64,000 nucleotides of DNA, taken from NCBI RefSeq assembly GCF_001680005.1, contig NC_033562.1:1798001-1862000 (forward strand), in the 5' to 3' direction. The notes beneath the pieces were generated by a model. That model saw only the letters and a program-made list of their open reading frames with translations. It ran no database searches and was not told the origin of the DNA. Shown here one piece after another: positions 10,177-21,085 of this stretch. The position numbers were made by a program, and so were the translations under genes. Positions within the stretch are counted from its first letter, which is position 1; every line of letters starts with the position of its first letter. Source of the DNA: Plasmodium coatneyi. Its lineage: Eukaryota; Apicomplexa; Aconoidasida; Haemosporida; Plasmodiidae.

Positions 10177-13100
10177 TTAAACATCCTCTTCCTTAGGAAC
10201 AAAGTCTTCCTCCCTAAACCTGGAATCCAAACCTGAACTTGGAACCTGCTCCTTAGGAAAAATGTCTTCCGCCCTAAACCCGGAATTTGAACTTGGAACC
10301 TGTTCCTTAAGAAAACCTTCCTTAGGAACATTTTCTTCTTTTATAAACTTGGAACCCATAAATTCTTGAACCAAAATTTCAAAATAATCCTCCTGGACCA
10401 GTTTCGTGTCCCCTTTTTGACATTCCTCTAAGACTTCGAAATGGATATCAATAATCATGCGGCGACGTACACCTCGACGACCAAGACGGCGATGACAAGA
10501 AGGTTTTTTCCTCCTTTTTATTGGCGTAGAACGAGGTTTCCGTTCCTTTACTAAGGTATATTCAAGTGGACCATCTGCCTGGTCGTCCATATGACCAAGG
10601 AGTTGTTCTCCTAAGGATTGTGGACCACGTACTTGATAAGATCTTCTGTAACGTTTTCCTCTCTTACCAAGAAAGGCAAAATACTACAAAAAAAAAAAAA
10701 AAAAAAAAAGGGAAAAAAATGTTTCTTTAATAGGGGTGCGAAATCTTTTGTTCACGCAACAGTAATTACTACATGAAACCCTTAATGTGTGAAATCCTAC
10801 ACATGCACACCCTAAAATGCGAAATCCTGCACAAACACCCCTAAAATGCAAAATCCTACGCATACACCCCTAATTGAGAAAACTTACACCTTAAAACTGT
10901 AACCCTAAAATGCGAAATCCTACACACACACCCTAAAGTGCGGAATCCAACACACCTTTACTCATTCACTCCTTTCTTTTTCTTCTTTTTCCTTTCTTTC
11001 TTTCTTTCTTTCTTTCTTTTTTTTTTCTTTTCTTCTAAAAATAATTTTTTCTTTTTTTTTTTTCCTTACCTTCCAAAGTAAATAACTCATGGCAGTCATA
11101 CCAAGGAACACAGGAGCCAAAGGAAGGTAAGGAAGGAAGGGGTGCATCACCCCTTCCTTCGCTGCCTCCCTTGCCCTCCTAGGGAGGTAGGATGGTTCTC
11201 GTGGAAGGACGGTGTATGATGGTGCATGGGGTTGTTGACCTGGATGACCGCCAACACCTGGTGGAGCAGGTACGGCACCACCGGCACCAGGTACTAAACC
11301 GGCAGCTTCACCACTGCCGACACCTTCATGTTCCGGATCCTTTTGATCATTTAACTTATCATCCCGAACGCTTGGAGTACCTGCCCATGTGATACCAGGA
11401 GGATTACTGCTTGCTTCACGAGAGGAGCCCTTGGGACTGGATTCTCCAGCATTCTTCTGTTCTGCGGGAATTTGTGACGAAGAACCTGAAATAGGGGAAG
11501 AGGGATCCTGGAACTCCGCTCCTGGATTATTCACCATATATGTCTTCAGTTCCTCTGGCATGTCGTCGTTATCCGTCCGTACTATAGTGGGAGTGAAAAC
11601 ATCCACTACAGCGCGCTTAGTATTCGCGACACCAACAGGAACTGTAGTACAAACACCCACACCTTTATCAACAGCATCGTCCTTCATACACTCACCTTTA
11701 TCATTCTTGTCCCCTTCAGGTTCTGGACTCCCTGTAGGTACTGCTGTTGCTTCGGTTGCTTTGTTATCGGGTTTGGATGGCTTGGGTTTTGAACACTTGA
11801 ACCAATCCATTATTTTATTCCCTTCAGGCATTCCACCTGTGGTCATTCCCCCAACAAAAATTTCTGCTTTTTGTTTAATTTCCTCCATACTAACTTCCAT
11901 ATTCTCACATTTAGGCTTCGCACATCCATTCAACATTTTCTCAAAATCTGAGACTTCCTTCTTCCCTTCTGCTTCTTTTGATAGAATTTCCTTAATATTG
12001 TCGATTTTACATTTATTCCCCAGGATTTTTATCATAATACTATTCCCCATTACACACCTAAGGTAATCCCTTAACCCTCTTTCAGGTTCTTTCTCTTTTT
12101 CTCTTAGTTCCTTCCAACTGCCCATGCTATTCGTCCAATAAGCTACTTTCAATAAGGTCTTGCAAAATTTCTTAGCATTAGGTGAATTCTGACCTTCCAC
12201 CTGTACTTTAGAACACTTGTCCTTAATTCTGTCCTTCTCTGCCTTCAGGTAATCCCCTAAATCACCCAGCATAGTGTTCATATGATTTTGGACATTACCC
12301 TATATCGTTGAAAAAAAAAAAAGAAAAATTAAAAAAAAATTAAAAAGACAGACATGGAGGAAGGAATGAAGGAAGATGGGGAATATGGAAACTTACACAT
12401 TGGTTGTTTTCAGTTTTAGGATTTGATGCTATTGCTGGTGGTGCAGGTTGGACTGTTTGTGGTGGTGGTGGTAGGACATCCTTAATGGCTTGTACCATGG
12501 CTTGCTTCGTTTGTTCCTCTACATTCGCATCTCCCTGGACGTCATCCTTCCTTGCTGCTTCAGCGGTTTTCATTGCTTGATGGCCCCTTTTTACTACTGT
12601 TTCCAGAGCTTCCTTCCCTAATGTTTTATTGTCTTTTTCTAGATTTAGGTCTTCCTCCCCGGGGGTGACTTGTATTCCTAAATCCTTTAGGGTTTTTTGG
12701 TTAACTTGCCCTTTTATCCACCCTGCTGGGCAATGTTTACTCTCTTGTCCTTCGTCCCTTCTTCTATGCAGAGAATTATTCCCTCGCTTCACCTCATTCA
12801 ATAATTTTAGTCCACCTTCTCGGTTCTCATAATCATTTACCCATTGACCTACCTCCCCCCACATGAACTTTTTTCCCAAGTTTAAACTCTGGAGATCTAC
12901 AGTGTCACATAATGTATTCCCCTGCCCCACTATTCCCTTACTGTCCCTCGTACTTTGCCTACCATTTTTAACTTTTTCTGCTACTTTGTCTAAGAAACAA
13001 TGTCCCCCTAACATCCCTACTATAATCACATGTCCTAACATACATCTATAGTAACGTTGCAGTTCCTCTTTGCTCTGTTCTTTCACTCCGTTCACTTCTC

Positions 13101-14919
13101 TTATTTTCCACTCGTAGTTTACATGTTGTTGTCCTTGTACAACTTCAGGTTTCCTCTCTAATCCATCCATCCAGTAGAATATTCTTAATAAAATTTTGCA
13201 TAACTCTTTTTCCCTGCTGTTGTCCTGGGCCAAGGCGGAACAGTGTCCTTTATCATTTCCCCCATCCTGCAGTATATTTTCCATCATATCGTCGAACGCC
13301 TCTTTCAGATCTGTCCATATGCTGGTCTATAAAAGTGAATTAACGTAAGTACAAATTATATGTGTGTGCCATATATTTTTTCCTTCCTCCTCCTTAGACC
13401 ATCACTTCCTTCCTTAGACCCATCCTTTCCTTCCTCCTCCTTAGACCATCCTTCCTTCTTTACGTCTTCTTAGACGCACCTTCCTTTTAACGGTTTTCTT
13501 TTCCTTCCTCCACCTTAGACCCTCGTTTAACTTCCTTCGTCCTTAGAACTATGCTTTCCTATTTAGATGCTTTCCTTTCCTTCCTTAGACCCTCTTTCCT
13601 TCCCTCTTCCTTAGACCCTCTTTCCTTCCCTCTTCCTTAGACCTCCTTCCCTCCTTAGACCCTTCCTTCCTTCATTCGTTCTTTCCTCACTCCTTATTCC
13701 TTCACCCTTATTCCTTCTTTCCTTCTTTACATTTATTCCTTCCTTTCTTTTATTCCTTCCTTCTTTACACCTTAAAACCTTCCTTCTTTACATCTTAAAC
13801 CTTCCTTTTTTCCTTCTTATTCTTTCTTTCGTTCTTTCCTTATTCCTTTTATTCTTTCTTTTCATTCCTTCCTTTTCATTCCTTCTTTTACCTTCCTTCC
13901 TCCTTAGGAAGGTAATTTTGTTCCTTACATTTACATCCCCCTTGTCCGGGTCACCATTTGTTTTTATCCATTGTAGCAGGAAGTCCATGAAGAATGGAGA
14001 ACCCACGGACTTTGCATTCGCGATTTTCGCGTCTTGTTGTGTTTGTTCTAGTTGTATGAGAGTTATTAGGTTGCTAGGTGGAGGCTCCTCCGCTATTTTA
14101 TCCAGATCCATCATTATATTTCTTAAATTTGGGTCTACTTGTAAATATTCTTCACTGCTCGTTCCGTTTTCCACTTTTTCCTTCTTCTTACTGCAGTCAT
14201 ATACCTGAGCTATATTTCGAATTTCACTCCTCCAATTTGTATTCTTCCGTAACCATTCATGCTCTTTATGTATCATATCTGTTCTCCCAATATATATACC
14301 ATCCCACTTATCTAAGAAGCATACTGTTTCCTTGACATCCTGTGCTAAATTCTGGTTCACACTATTTATGCCTTTAAACAGATATTTAGCTATGTCCACA
14401 GTATAACAGTTTTCCAGTTTTAGTTCCATTAATATTATTTTCACCAATGTACAGCGCATGTAGTACTTTAACATATTTTCTGCATTAGTATTATCATATT
14501 CGTTTCCATGTTCATATAATAAGTTTATAATTCTTACAAGTAGGAGGCATAGTTCCTTCTGTTCTTTTATATTCTGTACACCATTTTCCCTAGCACTTTC
14601 TTCATTTTCGCAGAATGCATTATACATTGATATGTGTGCATTATTCTCATTGGTCTTATGTACTTCCTGCATGAACATTTCAAACCATCCGTCAATCATT
14701 TTAATTACATTAGCCTGTACAATAAAGTGGAATGTATATATACCAAACTATAATGAGCAAACTATGTATTATCATTATACAAATAACACTACGCACTTTA
14801 GGATCCTTTTTCCTATATAATAAAAGGAGGCACCAGTACAGATTACTACATACGTCCTTCCGTTTTTCCGCTTCCACTGTAGTCTTCCAATTATTCACTA
14901 GCTGTGTGAATGTTGCCAT
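10177..14919 (-). CDS. SICAvar: SICAvar antigen, complete compact five-exon gene
   Basis: Exons are 14919..14854, 14714..13929, 13326..12397, 12299..11070 and 10683..10177. All joins are phase 0, giving 1172 aa. Exon 1 encodes MATFTQLVNNWKTTVEAEKRKD. Exons 2, 3 and 4 each begin a Cys-rich module (CLLLVRIINLLY, CKILLRIFYWMDG, CKTLLKVAYWTNS, each followed by YYRC or YLRC). Exon 4 continues through a Pro/Gly/Ser-rich stalk to the TM (LPLAPVFLGMTAMSYLLWK). The last exon is cytoplasmic: YFAFLGKRGKRYRR, LVKERKPRS, MIIDIHFEVLEECQKGD, LVQEFMG, then KEQVPSS repeats. It stops at EEDV because an indel moves the repeat out of frame, and more repeat units follow the stop. With few modules it resembles the small class of SICAvar genes. 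The donor of exon 2 could also be 6 nt earlier. Confidence 0.88.
10684..11069 (-). repeat. last intron of SICAvar with CCCTAAAATGCGAAATCC array
   Basis: Counted on the plus strand, 10775-10955 has about six copies of a 25-30 bp unit with core CCCTAAAATGCGAAATCC followed by a CACA-rich spacer. A unique block, AATAGGGGTGCGAAATC.. TTCACGCAACAGTAATTAC, is at 10731-10771. Poly-T (11010-11066) lies next to the donor. The last introns of the two other SICAvar genes (40214-40614 and 61188-61450) share all these parts. Confidence 0.8.
13340..13920 (-). repeat. SICAvar intron 2 with CCTTAGACC pyrimidine repeats
   Basis: The intron between SICAvar exons 2 and 3 is almost purely pyrimidine on the plus strand, with imperfect copies of TTCCTTCCTCCTTAGACCC and later TTCCTTCTTTACACCTTAAA. 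The same unit family fills kir intron 2 at 38560-38900 and 49290-49500, showing repeat exchange between the two gene families. Confidence 0.7.
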
Positions 14920-15430
14920 TTTATTTTCCTTTCTGCTCTAATATGATACTAATTAATGCTTACGAAATGTATGGAATATCATATATTACACACACGTCTA
15001 CTCCTTCACCCATTTTAATTTTCTTCACCTTCCTATTTATATGTACATTTCTCCATCAGCTTATATATGCCCATAGCGTGCACATAATACTCTCATTTAT
15101 TCTTTTAAGGTTCCTTATACATCATACTTATTTATAATTTCATTGTTCAAAGAATAATTAGTATGTGATATTACTCTGTAATAGCTGTTTTCATTCCTAT
15201 TCATCCTATAAATTTTATTTCACATATTTTTACTCCTTCCTTCTTATATTATTCTTCTCTTTTCTTGCTTAAACCTTCTATCTTTACACCTTTTCTTTTT
15301 TTTTTTTTTTTTCCTTAACCATTTTTCTTAATTTCCCTATTTCTCTTCTGTGCACCTTCCTACACAAAATACACATACAACCCTTAAATTACCAAAAACC
15401 AGGCCACATTATTGTTAGAAAATCGAGAAA
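14920..15430. other. upstream region of SICAvar, no gene seen
   Basis: This is AT-rich sequence upstream of the SICAvar start at 14919, with no coding pattern. A poly-T block lies around 15296-15311. Confidence 0.5.
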
Positions 15431-15439
15431 ATGATCTAA

Positions 15440-16420
15440 TTCTTACACTCTAAACACTACTCTCACACCCCGAACCGTACCCCTATAACCCGAACTGTAC
15501 CTCTATAACCCGAACTGTACCTCTACAACCCGAACCGTACCTATACAACCTGAACCCTATTCTCACACTCTGAACCCTATTCTCAGACCCTGAACCCTAT
15601 TCTCACACTCTGAACCCTATTCTCATACTCTGAACCCTACTACCACAACGTACCCCCTTCATTCTAATACCTGGAACCCTATTCATACACCCTGAACCCT
15701 TCATCCTAATACCCGGAACCTTCGCTCTAACAACCTGTACGCTACATGCACACCTTCATTCCTATTCTTATATCCAGAATCTACAGTCTAATAATAGCAA
15801 CCCTACTCCTATACCCTGAATCCTACATGTACACCCTGAACTTTCACTCTAATACACCCTACTCCTATACCCTGAATCCTACATGTACACCCTGAACTTT
15901 CACTCTAATACACCCTACTCCTATACGTACAATCTACATACTAATGCCCTTAATCCCACTCCCAGACCCTCTACCTTCTTCTTTCCATCTTTTTTTTTTT
16001 TTTTCATTACTTTTTTCTTCCTTCGTAAAATTGTTTCCACCTTACCTTTTTTGTTTTTTTTTTTTTTTTTCCTGCCTTAAATACTAAATAGCGGGCCATA
16101 TGCTTGTTCCATAACCTAGGGAAGAGCCCCATTCTATTACTCAGAACCTTCACTCTAATAACCCATACAACTCTACTTCTTCTTCCTTTCTTTCTTCCTT
16201 TCTTTCTATCTTCCTTACCCTACTTCCTCTTCCTCCCCTTAAGGACCTAAGTAGTACACCACATTGCTGTTCAAATAGCTTATCAAGGAAGTTTACCCAC
16301 ACACCATGAACCCTACCTCTACAACCTGAACAAAATTCTCCTAGCCTTAACCCTATTCCCATACACAGAACACTACTTCTACAACCTTAACCCTAGTCCC
16401 ATACACTGAACCCTCTTTTT
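15440..16420. repeat. degenerate internal telomere-like array
   Basis: The array has dozens of CCCTGAA, CCCTAAA-like and CCGAAC heptads spaced by TATTCTCACAC-type sequence, for example ACCCTGAACCCTATTCTCAC around 15540-15640. The complement gives GGGTTCA, the heptad known as interspersed telomere-like repeats in P. knowlesi chromosomes. Two poly-T tracts interrupt it near 15985 and 16055. No gene is seen within it. Confidence 0.75.
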
Positions 16421-16900
16421 TTTCCTTCTCCTATTCTTTTTTTTTTTTCTTTCCTCCATCTTTTGTTCTTCTTTTCTTCTTCCTTTTTTCTTTTTTCATC
16501 TCTCTCAAAAGTTTTTCCTCCTTTTCATTCTTTTTCTTTTCTATTTTGCCTAAAATAATAAATAAAGCAAAAAAAGTTTTGCATACAACCTTCCCTCTTC
16601 TCCTTCCATATGCACTTTACATTCTTCCCTCACTTTTTCTTTTTTTTTCTTCCTTTTTTTCTTTTTTCCTCCTTTTCATTCTTTCTTTTTGCTCCTGCCT
16701 TATTTCTTCTTCCTTAGCAAAAAGAAAATTCCCCCTAAGAAACTAAATACCAAGCCATATTGTTATTACTTAACCTAGAAAAAAACCTTATGCCATAACC
16801 TTAACCCTGTTTTCACAACCTGAGCCTTCACTCTAATATCCCGAACCTTCATTCCAACAGCCCCAAAACAATCTTTCTAATACGGGCAACCTTCACTCCA
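16421..16900. other. pyrimidine-rich spacer
   Basis: This is TTCCTTTTTC-rich sequence with an AT patch (16545-16580) and further CCTTAACCCT and CCGAACCTTC heptads towards the end. No gene seen. Confidence 0.5.
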
Positions 16901-17590
16901 ACACCCTAAACCTTCATTTTAACACCCCGACCAAACATCACTCTACCACCCCTAACAACATCACTCTACCACCCGTAACAACATCATTCTACCACCCGTA
17001 ACAACATCATTCTATCACCTCTAACAACATCATTCTATCACACGTAATAACATCATTCTATCACTCGTAACAACATCATTCTACCATCCATCGCAACATC
17101 ATTCTTCCACCCCTAACAACATCATTATATCACCCCTAACAACATCATTATATCACCCCTAACAACATCATCATACCACCCCTAACAATCATATTTCCTT
17201 GAACCTACCACTCTACAACTTAAGAACCTTCCTTCCACCAACGACAACTAAACAGCCTACCATTCTATCACCCCTAAGAACATTCCTTCCTTCCACCAAC
17301 CACCCCCAACACCTGTTCATTTTACACCCCTAAAACCTTTATTCGAACACCTTTAAGAACCTTCCAACACCCCTAACAACCTTCATTCTAGCATCCCCAA
17401 CAACTTTCCATCTACCACCCGTAACAGAACCTTCCTTCCACCTACCACCCCTAACAACATCATTGCGCCGCCCGTAACAACGTCATTCTACCACTCCTAA
17501 CAACCTTAATTCGACACCCTAACAGACCTAACAACCTTCCTTCCGCCAATCACCCTAACAACCCACCTACCAACCACCCCTAACACAACC
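16900..17590. repeat. CCCCTAACAACATCATTCTA tandem repeats
   Basis: Imperfect copies of a 25-27 bp unit (CACCCCTAACAACATCATT plus CTATCA) run from 16940 to 17190, then merge into CCTTCCTTCCACCAACCACC-type repeats. Confidence 0.75.
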
Positions 17591-17865
17591 TTCCTTGCAC
17601 CAACCACCTAACAACCCACCTACCACCTAACAACCCACCTACCACCTAACAACCCACCTACCACCTAACAACCCACCTACCACCTAACAACCCACCTACC
17701 ACCTAACAACCCACCTACCACCTAACAACCCACCTACCACCTAACAACCCACCTACCACCTAACAACCCACCTACCACCTAACAACCCACCTACCACCTA
17801 ACAACCCACCTACCACCTAACAACCCACCTACCACCTAACAACCCGCCTACCACCCTATCACCCA
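17590..17865. repeat. 19-bp minisatellite CACCTAACAACCCACCTAC
   Basis: About 13 nearly perfect tandem copies of the 19-bp unit. This is the most homogeneous repeat tract in the window apart from the trinucleotide run at 52440, so it is likely young and unstable. Confidence 0.85.
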
Positions 17866-17887
17866 CCTAACAACCTTCCTTCCACCC

Positions 17888-18245
17888 CTAAACAACCTTC
17901 CTTCCACCCCTAAACAACCTTCCTTCCACCCCTAACACAACCTTCCTTCCACCCCTAACAACCCACCTAACAACCTTCCACCCTACCACCACCCTTAACA
18001 ACCTTCCAGCAACCACCCATAACAACCTTCCTTCCACCCCTAACACAACCTTCCTTCCACCCCTAACAACCCACCTAACAACCTTCCACCCTACCACCAC
18101 CCTTAACAACCTTCCAGCAACCACCCATAACAACCTTCCTTCCACCCCTAACACAACCTTCCTTCCACCCCTAACAACCCACCTAACAACCTTCCACCCT
18201 ACCACCACCCTTAACAACCTTCCAGCAACCACCCATAACAACCTT
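17888..18245. repeat. 108-bp higher-order repeat, three copies
   Basis: About three near-identical 108-bp units (containing CCTTCCACCCTACCACCACC and CCTTCCAGCAACCACCCATA) lie in tandem. The length is divisible by three, so the minus strand reads as a long open frame (GGRKVVLGVEGRLLWVVAG). This is a repeat artefact, not a protein. Confidence 0.85.
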
Positions 18246-18519
18246 CCTTCAAAGACCCCTAAGAACCTTTCATTCTAACACTTTTAAACTTTACATCCTA
18301 CCCCTCAAACCTTTAAGCCTAAGAGTGAAACTCTTAACCCTGAACCACAATTCTCCTTCTTTAATATTCTATGATTACTCTGGTAATGTGCTTAAAACTG
18401 TGGGTCATTATAATTCTCAGGGGGCCATATTGTATACTATTTATAATTTGTAGAAGCATTGTACGTTATTTATTATTTTGAAGACATTACATGTTGCGTA
18501 TGATAAATAGAAGGGGACA

Positions 18520-21085
18520 TTACTTATAATGTTCCATACGATGGTAAGCTATATTCCTTCTTCTGTTCTTTCTTTGCCTCCGTTCCCTTTGTTCTTGCTG
18601 TTCTTGGTTCTGCTCTTGCCTTTGTTGCCTCCGTTTCCTTTGTTCTTGCCTTCGTTGCCTCCGTTTCCTTCGTTCTTGCCTTCGTTGCCATTGTTCTTGT
18701 GATTCTTGCCATTGTTCTTGCGATTCTTGTGATTCTTGCCATGGTTCTTGCCATGATTCTTGCGATTCTTCTTGCCATTGTTGTGTACTAGTATTTCTTG
18801 TTGTTGTATATTGCACATCATAGTATGATGTTAAATATTCCCTTGGAGCATATTCTCTTAATACATCAAAGCGGCCACGTTCAGTGAAACCTCCTCCTCT
18901 TTTACCTCTTCTTCTGGAGGAATTATTTTTCCAGGAGAATAACGGAGTGTACTAAAATGGGATGTTTGGAAAGGAAAAGAAAAAAATAGGGTATGAAGTA
19001 AATGTAAGGGGAGTACCTTATTTTCTATTTCTCATTCTTAAGTACAAGGAAAATATTAATAAATGCTCCTACTCATATTTCTACTGTAACTGCATTTACT
19101 TTGTAAAGGAAGAGAGTGATGAATGCCGTTCCCAGCGCGGCCAGTGCAGAAGAGGCAAAAGCAGTAATAGTGCTGTTACTTCCGGGGGTGGTTGATTCTG
19201 GTATGAGGGATGCTTGTTCTTCTGCTCCCGCTTTGTAACTGCGTTCACATGATTTCTGCGGTGTACTTCCTACCCTACATTCCTTATCTGTCCCATTCTG
19301 TCCATTTTCACACTTCCCATACATTTTATGAAATTGTTCACACCATACACCTTTCTTATCTTCCCCCCTTGGACACCTTTTGCTCATATATTGATAGGCA
19401 TATTGTGCTTTCTGTAAGTACCTATAATATGGGTTAGTACATTCCTCCCCCTCCGTTTTCAAATTTGTATCTACAAATTCCCGGTCTGTATAATAATCGA
19501 ATAAAATTTTTAAGGTCTCGAATATTTTCCTCTTACGTGGGGTATGTATGAATTCACAACTAACTCTCTTTTCATTATTGAATACCTTGCTCTTGCAGTT
19601 TTCCATTATTGTTTTGAACTCTGTGTTCCCCAGTTTCTTGGGCAATATATTACCCATCCAATAATAAAAGGAATTACAACATTTTTCCTTCTCCTCCGGA
19701 TTACTATCTTCCATTCCATATATATAGCACAGGGCATCTATAATTTTATCTATAGTGGGTTGATCCACACCATTACTCGTTAATATTTGCTTTATTTCAT
19801 CCTCCTTATTGGTTTTGTCGGAGCACGTTGCGCCCGTGTCCAGTTGCTTATATATTTCTCTCGAAGGCAATTTGCCCAATTTCTCCTCCTATGGGTACAA
19901 TTAATAGAATATATATTCCTACGTGTTGTTCTTTCTTCTCAGGTTCATATTATATATTAGGAGGGAAGTAGAAGAATATTTTATTTGTGCACACACTATT
20001 ATATTGTCCACATTGTTCATATTATACACATTACTACATTATTCATCTTGTACACATACTATTATATTTGGAGGAAGGAAAGTTAGGAAGAAAATAGACC
20101 TCCCTCCACTGCTTCTTACCTCCTCGTCGTGGTCATCCAGGTGGAGGTCGTCCTCCCCGGTCTCATCGTCAGAGTCCCCCTCCTCTGGAGAATCACTTGC
20201 TTCCTGCGAATTTGCTGAAGGTTCGGCTCCACTTCCTCCGTTACACGGTAATGGTTGTGGTTCCTTCTCTCCATTTGGAAAATATTCGTCATATTTACGC
20301 TTAAATTCCATACAAGTTGGATCCTTATCATCGGTACATTGTATACTTTCATATACTGATTTAGCATTCTCCCACTGTCTGACATATTCTGGCCAACAGG
20401 ATTTTGTATTACTTTTCTTCCACTTCTTGAATGATTCATAGTTATAACCGAACTCGAACATTTTTTTACTTCCGTCAAAAGTGGTTTCGCTGCTAGCTTT
20501 GTATATATTAGTGCAATTATTACTACATGAAAATTTCCCCAGTTCTTGGTAAATTTTATTCATGATAGTGTGAAATTCAGGGGAAGTTCCTTTTTTTCCC
20601 TTTATTACAGTATCCCCTAACCAATAGTAAAACAAATAGCACGGTTCGTAGTAGGGGCCGCTCACTTTTTTCTTTTCCCCCCCACATGCGTGACAATAGT
20701 TCTTTACAATTTTATTGGCATGTCCCTGCGGAATATTTTTGAGCTCTTGCAATAGTTCCTTTACTCCTGCTTCCACTTCACTGAAGTTCCCCCGCCCCTC
20801 CGTCTCTGCGGGACATTCTTTGCCTGTTTCGAATCCAACATATATCTGCTCTGAGACCAAATTACTCGAAGGACCGTCCTGAAGGGTATATAGAATGGAA
20901 CAGGATAATGTGGAATATGCGTAGAAATGGATGTTCCTATGCGTCTTCTTCTTTTTCTGTTATTTTTTAAAGGGGCAACTTTCAATTTGTTATATGTGCA
21001 CACATTCCATTATGAACTGTAAGCGCAGAGAAGAGGATAATTTTCCCTCCTTCCGTGTTCTTTTCTTTCTTACGTCCGGCGCCAT
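18520..21085 (-). CDS. kir: two-domain KIR protein with Gln/Arg-repeat tail
   Basis: Exons are 21085..21074 (MAPD), 20878..20120, 19888..19100 and 18951..18520. All joins are phase 0, giving 663 aa. Domain 1 (about residues 5-257) has CYLFYYWLGDTV, TTFDGSKKMFEFGYNY and CWPEYVRQW, and ends in an acidic linker (PEEGDSDDETGEDD, DDHDEE). Domain 2 starts again with EEKLGKLPSREIYKQLD and has CNSFYYWMGN, ILFDYYTDRE and the TM AFASSALAALGTAFITLFLYK. The cytoplasmic exon begins YTPLFSWKNNSSRRR and becomes repetitive, with about 7-residue QWQESQE units and then RRQERRK units, ending MEHYK. Most kir genes here have one domain. The second exon pair reads as a duplicated ectodomain, because each part opens like a normal kir exon 2. 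If the 20119-19889 intron were not spliced, the first domain would end without a TM. Confidence 0.85.

Noticed and set aside
10684..10960. CRISPR-like regularly spaced repeats in the SICAvar intron
   Set aside because: The units are degenerate with CACA-rich fillers and no unique spacers, in a eukaryotic intron. The same array is in the other SICAvar last introns.
11389..12066. Plus-strand 225-codon open frame
   Set aside because: It is the antisense of the SICAvar exon 11070-12299, whose minus-strand reading has clear family motifs.
17888..18241. Minus-strand open frame with three 36-residue repeats
   Set aside because: The 108-bp DNA repeat is a multiple of three and lacks stops in this frame. 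The sequence is a non-coding minisatellite like its neighbours.
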